Source: Mucidula mucida (lineage: Eukaryota; Basidiomycota; Agaricomycetes; Agaricales; Physalacriaceae). Taken from it: a stretch of DNA of 26,872 bases. Under the pieces are notes generated by a model, which saw nothing but the letters and a program-made list of their open reading frames with translations, was not told the origin of the DNA and made no database searches. Made by a program: the position numbers and the translations under genes. Below, in pieces: positions 19,122 to 26,872 of the stretch. The stretch is from assembly GCA_015501055.1 (NCBI GenBank), contig JADNYV010000463.1, positions 1-26,872 of the forward strand. The letters are read 5' to 3'. Within the stretch, counting starts at the first letter, position 1. Each line of letters begins with the position of its first letter.

Positions 19122-20302
19122 ATGTCCACCACTGAAACCTTTACACCTCCACTCAATCCTTCTGTTCCAGATAGAGATATCGTTTACGACGGCAAATGGC
19201 TTCCACATTTTGCACCACCCGTCGATGTCAACGACCACGATGTCGTTCTCGCATATTGCAAGAAGTTATCAGATGACAAGCGCAGCGCAATCAGAGAGCC
19301 TCTGTATCCCGGCTGGTCCTTCGACGCGACGATAGATCCTCATCCCCTTCTTGACGACGGAGCCGGACGCCGAGCGCTTGCGGAACCGTTCAGGATCAGA
19401 GCTGCCAAAGGTTTCCGGTTCGTTCTCGACAGACCAAATCAGCCCTATGTACCCGAACATTTGCGGCCTGACGAAGAAGAGCCGCAATGGTCCCAGGTCT
19501 GGCGGACTGAGATCCAGAACGCCCGCGGTGAAGTACTCGCTGCGGTTGCTGTCAAAATCATTCAACCATCTCTCCTCCCCCATCCGAGCTCGAGGGTACC
19601 CGTCGCCAAACGCCTAGTGAAGCACACGTTTCCCGATTATGTAGCCAATGCCGAGCACGTGATGTACAATCAGGCTCTTGCGCGCCTCCAGGGACAACTG
19701 GTTCCGTACTACTACGGAAAGACAAAGGTGCGTCGAAAGATCAGGAACGCCTTTTTCTCGAACTCACGTATTGTCAGGTCCGCATGCCCAACAACGAGGA
19801 AGCTCACGTCTTGATTCTCGAAGGCATTCCTGGAGAAACTTTGTCTACATGGGCTGACAACTTCGAGGCTTCCGATGATAAGGAAACACTCATAGAGATG
19901 CTTCCAAACATCGCAAGTCCTTCTCCTCCCGCTTTGAATAAGTACTGATGACATACATGGTAGACTGAAGAAATCCTCAAGGCGTACAACATTCTACGTC
20001 CACGTGGAATCTTACACCGAGACATCGACCTTGGGAATATGATATGGATTGATAATCAAATCATACTCATTGATTTCGCTGAAAGTGCACTGCATGTAAG
20101 CCAAGAACGGCAGCACGAAGATAAACAGCTCTATCGAGCGGCTACGGTTTTAGCTCTCTATTGCCGCGCCGTGTACCCCGGGTTCAATAAGTGGGCGACT
20201 ACTACCCCGGGGGGACGAGGGCTCATAGAAAAGCTAGGTTGGCAGAAAGTGGTAAGCGACGATAGTGCCGCCGACTTGGACGAGGAGTCGGAGTCAGAGT
20301 AA
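19122..20302 (+). CDS. KL1 kinase-like protein, intact
   Basis: Exons 19122-19727, 19778-19912 and 19964-20302 encode 359 residues. The first intron is GT..AG (50 nt). The second is GC..AG (GCAAGT donor, TACTGATGAC branch site, 51 nt). Kinase-like landmarks: VAVKIIQPS with Lys 145, Glu 178 in NAEHVMYNQALARLQG, hinge region HVLILEGIPGETL, catalytic loop HRDIDLGN (Asp 267, Asn 272) and DFA (284-286) in place of DFG. The catalytic residues are present, so it may be an active kinase or phosphotransferase of the protein-kinase-like fold. The substrate is unknown. The start at 19122 matches the N-terminal length of the paralogue at 21201. An in-frame ATG at 18924 would add 66 residues with a hydrophobic segment (GCVILLGVYLMVHV), but it lies too close to the TATA region. 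Confidence 0.85.
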
Positions 20303-21200
20303 TTCATGGCTGCGTCCACGTACAAGTTGTAGTTTCTTGAAGATATTGAGCCCTCCTTTTGAAGATATTGATACCTACGGCTCCTTCAATCAAAGTCATT
20401 TCTGTCATGCCCTGAATGTCTTCGCTTCTTGTTTCTAAGCCCCGCATTTTCCACTTCCAAGCACGACCCAGACTCGGTTTACTCCTGTACCAGATCCTTT
20501 GTTGGAGTCCAAGCCGGTCTCTTCATCAATCCATACTCGACGGACACGGACCCGATCCGCATCCTTACTCAACGACTCGCCCTTGTACATACTGACTCGC
20601 GACTATCATATCCGGCACCACGTCAATTTACTTACCATGTCCCAGTTCCATACTTACAGTTTACAATACTCACTGTGCCCATGTCACCCTTTTAGATACA
20701 AGTGTACTTACTGTATATAAGCCGTAGTCTACAATAATCTACAGTGTGCTATTCCTCCTCCTCGTCCGAGCCCTTTTGATTCAACATCCTTCTCCCTTGA
20801 GTATTTATTCCCTTATTTGTTGAACTCGTAGCATATGATTCCGGCACTTGTATATATATCGTTCGTTTACATTCGGTACAGTAACTTACTTTACCACCCC
20901 CCATAACACTTGTCCCTACGTACTACGCAACAACGTGCAGTTTGTCGTGTGTAGCCTTGGGAATCTAAGCACCGTGGGATCTGGTTTTACACCTCCGATC
21001 AGCCTTCCTGATTTATAACGACCAACATCGCAGATAATTTCTTCTGTCAATTATGTACCGTACCTGTCAAGTTGTAGTGAATACAACGATACACATTTCG
21101 ACGCGCCCTGTCCCGGCGCGCTTGATCAAGCAAATACATACTTTTCCGCAGGGGCGTTTCGGCCCCAACCACAGCACTGTCACCACGTTAAAAGTCGAGG
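20303..21200. other. Intergenic region between KL1 genes
   Basis: No supported gene: open frames here lack conservation and splice context. A 13-nt direct repeat TTGAAGATATTGA occurs at 20337-20349 and 20359-20371. An AT run TATATATAT at 20851-20859 may be a TATA box for the next gene but is about 340 nt from its ATG. Confidence 0.5.
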
Positions 21201-22460
21201 ATGTCCGTTTCTCCTCCATCACGTCCCGCTCCGCCAGACAATCAAGTCACCTTCACAGACTCAGAGGGGGAGCTATGTTTTCCGCTTCCGAGCGACATCG
21301 ACCCTGCAAAATTGCGAGCATCCATCGAGGACCATGTTAAAAGGCTGGAAGATCTGAAGGAAATGGCTCTTGAAGACCTTTTGTACGCTGGCTGGTCGTT
21401 CGACGCCGAGGTAGAGCCACATCCTCTGGTTGACAATACCGCAGCACGTGCAGTACGTCGGTCGATGAGACCGTTTGACGATCTCCGAATGAAGGCGGCT
21501 TTCCGCTTTGTGCTCCACACTCCTCATCAGGCATACAGCCCTGTGTATGATCTTCAAGAGGAGCCACAGTGGTCCCAAGTCTGGTCGGCGATGGTCCTCG
21601 ATGCTCAGAATGAATATCTGGGGCCTGCGATGCTCAAGGTTTTTCAACCATCTCTGCTACCTTATCCCGAGCCGAATGTAGTCGAGTCTGGGCTACCGAC
21701 CAACTTCAAGTACCCCCACTGGTTGGCGAACACGGAACACGTTTTGTACCGTGAGGAACGCGGTCTGGCTAGTCTTCAGGGATCGATCGTTCCGTTCTAC
21801 TTTGGAAAGACGAAGGTCAGTCGCTTAGTGCAATATCTTTCATTACCTGATTGTTTGAGGTACAGGTCCTCATGCCCAGTGGTGAAAAAGCTATCGTCCT
21901 GATTCTTGAAGCGATCGCGGGGAAAACCTTGGGTGCTTGGTCTGGAGAATTTTGCGCCGCCGCCCGTGAGCCCGCAAAGCAAAAGGAATACATGTCCGAA
22001 TTGGCCCCAGTTGTAAGTCTTGTGCTTTAGCTTCGGTTCGACTCACATAGCCCTTACACAGGTCGATCAACTTCACAGACTGTACAAGCATTTCCAGAGC
22101 AATGATGTTCGAGTGTTTGCATCAGGACATTTCCCTCGATAATATAATGCTGACCCCTCTCAAAAAGCGGGTTATCATTGTTGACTTTGCTCATAGTTCA
22201 TTCGCATCTCTAGAGCAGTTATCAGATTGGCGAGAACACTGGGAGTCCCCGAACCGTCTGCTCAAGGTGGTCCGCGACAACCACTCGAATCGTGTCAAGT
22301 TCAGGGAGTGGGCTACTAAAGGTGAAGGAAGATGATTATTAAAAAGCTTCATTGGAAGAAATATGTGGGAAGCGACGTGGATGATGCTAGCAAGCCCGCC
22401 ATACAGATAATGCCCCTTCCGCCATCGCTCTCCGCTTCGGTAGCTCGCCTTGTCGCGTGA
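21201..22460 (+). pseudogene. Second, diverged KL1 kinase-like gene with two frameshifts
   Basis: Exon 1 (21201-21815) starts MSVSPPSRPAPPDN and contains DLLYAGWSFDAEVEPHPLV, EEPQWSQVW and AMLKVFQPSLLP, with a beta-3 Lys equivalent to KL1 Lys 145. Introns 21816-21865 and 22013-22061 are in the KL1 positions, but the second has a normal GTAAGT donor. In exon 3 (from 22062) one base is in excess before HQDISLDN (about 22118), and a second shift near 22330 returns to the first frame, giving KKLHWKKYVGSDVDDA and a stop at 22458-22460. HQD and DFAHSS correspond to HRD and DFG. The two shifts compensate, so this may be an intact gene with base-calling errors, or a young pseudogene. It is far more diverged from the other KL1 copies than they are from each other. 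Confidence 0.75.
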
Positions 22461-23596
22461 CTGCGGATAGAGAGACGGAGGACTGTCGACTCTTCAATCA
22501 CCCGTTCGACGTCAATAGCCCTGAGGAAATGATAGCCTTCACAGCGAGTGTACGAGCGTATGCCCAAGAAGCCCGACGCAATCCTCTTGGGCGGAATTAC
22601 GACTTTGGCGGGCAAGCCGTCGCGTTCGAAGAACGCACTCAGCCCGTGAACGGGCGCTCCCTACCGTTGTTTGCCCAGTCTGATCAAACATTTCGGCTGA
22701 AATTAACGAAGGGGGTTAAACAGACCCGAGATCCTGACGAAGAGGAGCGGCTTTGTCAGATTTGGGAGGCCCACGTCGAGTCAACAGCCGTGCCAACCAA
22801 CCCGCCGGAACGAGTACTTTTGAAGATTTACCAGCAATCTGCGATGGCGCAGCCCTGATGAGCGGAGGCCGTTGCGAGACTTCCATAATCGTCGCCAGCT
22901 AGCTGGCAGTGAGGGCTTTGGCGTACGATAAACTTCAGGACATCCAAAGCTTGGCTGTCCCTTATATGTTCGGGCTATTTGAGGTGCATTATTTCGTTTC
23001 ACTGCTCTGTGTCATCACCAATCTAAAATTGCTCCGTCAGAGATGAACATGCCCAATAACGAGATGGCTTACTTTCTAGTTCTAGAATACATCGAGGGAT
23101 TCACCTTGCGTGAATTATCTATCTATTACGTACCCCGAGGAGGACCCAGAACACGAAGTCGCTACGGGCAGCGTGGAATCGACACCTTGCTCTGTATAAA
23201 AAAGTGGTAAGCAAACCTACTCTTTCGATATGCTGCCATAAGTAGACTCAGTACTACCCATAGTTCCCAGCATGCTACGCAGCGCTGAAGAGTGTACATG
23301 ACTGTGGTGTCGGTCATAACAAGATGCATCCGGGCAATATCATCATCACGCCCCCAGTGCAGAGACTCAAAGATCCGGATCCCAACAATATCGCAAGCGA
23401 TTTCAGCGCGGTCATTGTTGATTTTAGGTGTTTCAACGTACTTGATAAAAGGCGTAGTGAGATGAGGAATGAACAGACTAAGCAAATGGACAGAAATAGG
23501 ATTGGCGCTTACCTGGGAGGCTGCTGCGACAGTCACTACGATATCGTAGTGGCAGCGGCGAGAGTGGCTTCGGATAATGCGGGGTTCTATGATTGA
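22430..23596 (+). pseudogene. Second, decayed KL2 pseudokinase-like pseudogene
   Basis: Begins around SSPCRVTADRETED, matching the KL2 start region but with no in-frame ATG. The body follows KL2: YDFGGQAVAFEERTQPVNGRSLPLFAQ, EERLCQIWEAHVE, ERVLLKIYQQSAM (beta-3 Lys), VPYMFGLFEV, then an intron at about 22983-23040, MAYFLVLEYIEGFTL, a second intron at about 23206-23264, and CGVGHNKMHPGN followed by SAVIVDFRCFN. Frame breaks occur at about 22857, 22930, 23135 and 23185. The catalytic Asp is again Lys (HNK) and DFG is DFR. It overlaps the end of the KL1 gene by up to 31 nt, so the KL1-KL2 pair is tighter here than in the tandem units. Confidence 0.8.
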
Positions 23597-24419
23597 ACGA
23601 GTTCTAGGATACAGTTAGCGTGGTGTCGTCAGTCGAGTTATGAACGAATTCTTGGTTTCGTTTTAGTTTTCAGAACAAAAAATGTAATAGGAAGCACTGA
23701 TGGCGTTCGAAGGCAATTCAAGAAGAGCGCTGTCAGTATCGAGGCAGAATTACCTCGCTACACGATACGCCGCGTAGCAGGTGGAGAGACATCCGAGTCA
23801 TCGAGCGCCGTACTCAAATTGAACTTCGTAGAATGCACTGGATAACTATTAGCAAACGAAAGCGATCAAGCTGATGTAGAGATAGGAGGGGTTTTTTCCA
23901 AGGTTTTTTTCCCACAGGCGGATTCAAGAATAGTAACATACTTAGTAACGAGGTGTAGGCAGTCGGTAGCACGTGAAAACCTGCCTATAGAGTCGGTGTC
24001 ACGTACCTTCCGGCAGATACGGGTCCTGAAAGCTATAGGTTAACGTATGCAGAGAAAGCGCGCGTCGACGCGATAGCAGCCGAGTACTCACCGTTTCGCT
24101 TATCATCTGGGGGAGAGAGGTCGGGAGAGCGTGAGAACTATCTATATATACCACCGCCGGCATTGTCGGCAGCTAAACATCGGAAACTGCTCCTTGTGCA
24201 GTGACCTTTTTATTGACACTGAACTCCTCCTAACATTACTACATTCGCCAATATGCTGTATCATACGTGCGACTATAAGCATCGATCCGCTCTCTGCATC
24301 AACAGACGTCTTAGTTCACGTTAACATTCGAGAACGCCTTCGCGACTCATGGCAGCGAGAGCTAGCACGAGTACTTATACGTATACTAATATATAAGGTA
24401 AGGCTGCGTCCCTCTCGCC
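23597..24419. other. Intergenic region between KL2 pseudogene and P450
   Basis: No gene. A short stretch near 23767-23815 (GTAGCAGGTGGAGAGAC) resembles the KL2 sequence encoding QLAGGET (CTAGCAGGCGGAGAGAC) and might be a KL2 scrap, but the match is too short to be sure. AT-rich bases TATATAAG at 24390-24397 may be the P450 TATA box. Confidence 0.45.
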
Positions 24420-26453
24420 ATGGCTACTTCCACCTCCCTTCTCTGTGTCTGCTTCCTAGTCGTCTTTGCTTTCAAGTTGCTCAAACGCTTTCACGGGTCA
24501 AAGCCTCTTCCACCTGGACCACCATCTGCTTGGCTCTTTGGGAGAATCATTCCAGAGAAATAGTATGTTCCTTCTTCGTCACGCTGCAAGCCGGCTGACG
24601 AACGTTTTCTTTGCAGCCCCTTCCTTCAATTTGAAGAATGGGTCAAGCAATATGGCCCCGTCTTCTCACTCAAGCGCGGCTCCTCAGTCGTCATCGTTAT
24701 TGGGCGCTATCAGGTATCAAGCGATATCCCCTGTGGCGCTTCATCACTCTTATAACCTATCGGACAGGAAGCAATTGACCTTATGGAAAAGTGCGGCGCA
24801 AAGATATCTGATCGTCCCCGCTCTATTGCAGCTTCGGAAATCTACTCTGGCGGACTACGTCCGCTGCTCCTCTCGAATACACCCACGTGGAGGATTATGT
24901 CCCGGTACATACTGCCATCACCCGCCAGGTCGTTTACTCAAATGTAACGTGTAGAGCCCAGCACGCCCTCCTGCAAGTAAATCAGGCAAAGATATACGAG
25001 CCTGTTCAGCTTGCTGCAGCAAAGAAGCTCATTGGCTATACTGAATGACCCCGATGATTTCATTAGACATAGTCGAATGTAAGTCTTCACCTCTTCTGAA
25101 TAAATGTTACTCTTTATGTTTCTTAGGTTCTCTATGACCATCATTCTCACGCTTTCTCACTCCATTACCAAACCTACGTTCTCCGACTACGAAGTGCAGG
25201 GCATGATTCGCCTCGGGGCGCGCATTGGGAAGGTTCTCAGGCCAGGCGCATATCTCGTCGACGCCATCCCATACTGAAGTACCTCCCCGGGTACTTGACC
25301 GATGTTAGAGGATACTTTAAAGAAGAGCATGCACTGTTCAAGAGCATGATGGACAGAGTTCGGGAGCGAATAGTGAGAAGTTCCAATAGTGCGTTCGTCA
25401 ACTGGATTTCATGGAAAACTAGGACAAAGAAGACGATACGCCGCCGTGCTTCGCTAAATACCTTCTGGAAAATCAAGAGTCGCTGGGGCTGTCGGATGAC
25501 CAACTCATCTATTTGGCGGGGACAATGTTTGGCGCTGGGGCTGAGACGGTACGCATATGTCACTCAATGTTTGTCTGTCTAAACGCCATCGTTTAGACTG
25601 CGTCATCGTTGATATTCGTGATCATGGCTGCAGCGACCTTCCCAGAAGCGGTCCGTAAAGTGCAAGAGCAGATCGACGTCGTGGTAGGAAAGATCGCTGT
25701 GAAGGACATGTCTCCTTTCATTTATGCGGCTAACAGTTCAAAAGGTCCGACATTCGACGACCGCGACGGGCTTCCGCTGGTGACGGCGTTTGTACTTGAA
25801 TGCGCACGATGGTTCGCAGTTTATCTGCTTTGCCGTCTTATCTATGAGTTACCTTGATTGATATAGGCGTCCTGTGTTTGTCGCGGGCATGCCACATTGC
25901 GCCTTTGAAGACGTTGCTTGGGTGCGTTCCTTCCTTTCCGTCCGTTACCTCTACATTCAAGGAAGAACAGAACGGATATGTGATACCGAAGGGAGCTATG
26001 GTTATTGGTAGTCATTGGTGAGCTTGCCGTCTTGTTCTCCGAGTCTTGGCTCAAGTTGCATTCGAAGGTCAATCTTCCGTGACCCCGACGTGTTCCCAAA
26101 TCCCGAGGTGTTTGAACCGCAGCGGTGGATATCTGCGGACGGGTCAGTGAGGAAGGACCTGCGTGATTTCACTTTTGGGTTTGGTCGGCGGTGCGTATTG
26201 TCGATGTCCTGACACAGTGCATTCTCTCTATGATTTCCATTGCAGCGCCTGTCCTGGCTCGCACGTTGCCAATCGGTCATTGTTCATCGCTACCGCTATG
26301 ATACTTTGGGCATTTGACGTATTGCCCTCTGGATCGAAATCGATTGATACAATGGCGTTTACTGATACCCTTAACATAAGGGCAGAACCATTTGAAGTTG
26401 CGTTTCGGCCAAGGCTAAGCACGGAGGGTATAAGAAACGCTTTGAATGAGTGA
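24420..26453 (+). pseudogene. Cytochrome P450, basidiomycete type, frameshifted
   Basis: A heme monooxygenase by family. The N-terminus MATSTSLLCVCFLVVFAFKL is a membrane anchor, followed by the proline hinge PLPPGPP. Further landmarks in order: YGPVFSLKRG; SDRPRSIAASEIYSGG; TPTWRIMSR (helix C Trp/Arg); LNDPDDFIRH; helix I GTMFGAGAETTASS; ECARWRP (the ExxR motif); PEVFEPQRW; and heme loop FGFGRRACPG with its Cys. About nine introns of roughly 50 nt are placed by these motifs. Three positions cannot be joined in frame: about 24904 (after MSR), about 25040 (before LNDPDDF) and about 25274 (before KYLPGY). Each needs one missing base. All catalytic motifs are intact, so this is either a very recent pseudogene or an intact gene with single-base deletion errors. 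The substrate cannot be predicted. Confidence 0.85.
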
Positions 26454-26872
26454 AATAGGGAAATGCTAATGTGTAGAAGTAGTCGCAACGATACAGTCTT
26501 TCACGATCTTCCTCGCGTTGCTCGTCCCTCTCATATTGCTTTTCATCAATGGAAAATTCATATTGTCGACAACAGGGTGAAGCGTAAGTGACATTGAAGG
26601 CGCAAGCCCCGTATAACCTATGTCGACGCGCCTACTGCTGAGCAATGCGTGAAATTTTGAACTCCATTAAGACATGTGATCGTGTCCGTCAAAATGTCGC
26701 GCTCGCGTTTCGCGTTCATTGAATCAATCGAATCCTGCAACGCAGCGTCGCTGTCAAGGGAAAAACGTCATCTGCGTTCAAGGGCCGGTCATCTGCGTCA
26801 TAGAAGTGATGATTTTGGTGGCGTAATTGAGCTGGTTTTTCCCTATTATGGTGGGCGCGCAACACCACACAA
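26454..26872. other. 3' flank of the P450
   Basis: No gene or recognised element in the last 419 nt. Frames are short and unsupported. Confidence 0.5.

Noticed and set aside
12873..20302. Homeodomain (HD1/HD2) mating-type locus suggested by divergent gene pairs
   Set aside because: No WFxN-type homeodomain helix is visible in SPEEF1, SPEEF2, KL1 or KL2, and KL genes are kinase-like.
21053..21340. Open frame overlapping the start of the diverged KL1 gene
   Set aside because: Wrong frame relative to the KL1 homology and not conserved. It is probably leader sequence.

Overview
The window looks like nuclear DNA of an agaricomycete-type basidiomycete. Genes are cut by many 47-84 nt introns with GT..AG ends (one family uses GC..AG). 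They include a fungal mitochondrial GTP/GDP carrier, a basidiomycete-style cytochrome P450, a small C2H2-type zinc-finger protein and a lineage-specific expansion of kinase-like genes. No RNA genes, CRISPR arrays or complete transposons were seen.

Layout. Positions 1-11919 are two head-to-tail copies (A, 1-5925; B, 5926-11919) of a unit of about 5.95 kb. A third, partial copy of its left end follows at 11920-12605. Each full unit holds a non-coding left part, a class-1 kinase-like pseudogene (KL1, +), a class-2 kinase-like pseudogene (KL2, +), a short inverted KL2 remnant (-) and an intact zinc-finger gene (-). Positions 12637-14094 carry an intact inverted KL2 gene (-). It is followed by SPEEF1 (14386-15684, +), the GTP/GDP carrier (15998-17047, -), SPEEF2 (17483-18831, -), an intact KL1 gene (19122-20302, +), a decayed KL1-KL2 pair (21201-23596, +) and a frameshifted P450 (24420-26453, +).

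How the parts relate. KL1 and KL2 share a protein-kinase-like layout: a beta-3 lysine, an alpha-C glutamate, a hinge, and a catalytic loop with a metal-binding Asn. KL1 keeps the HRD-type Asp. KL2 has Lys there in every copy, so KL2 looks like a pseudokinase. The two classes sit in tandem in the same orientation three times (A, B and 21-23.6 kb). The only intact KL2 and the only intact KL1 are each divergently paired, across 290-291 bp, with a member of a second unrecognised family. I call that family SPEEF after its shared W-x-S-P-E-E-F motif. The two SPEEF genes have five exons each with the same intron phases (2,1,0,2), although the proteins differ strongly. The whole is roughly mirror-symmetric around the carrier gene: KL2(-)/SPEEF1(+) - GGC1(-) - SPEEF2(-)/KL1(+). 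This is the most likely candidate here for an undescribed system. Its function cannot be read from the sequence.

Caution. Copy A positions 1-1960 differ from copy B only by many 1-2 nt indels, mostly lost C or A, and by no substitution that I could find. This looks like consensus sequencing error. Some frameshifts elsewhere in the window (P450, second KL1) may have the same cause.
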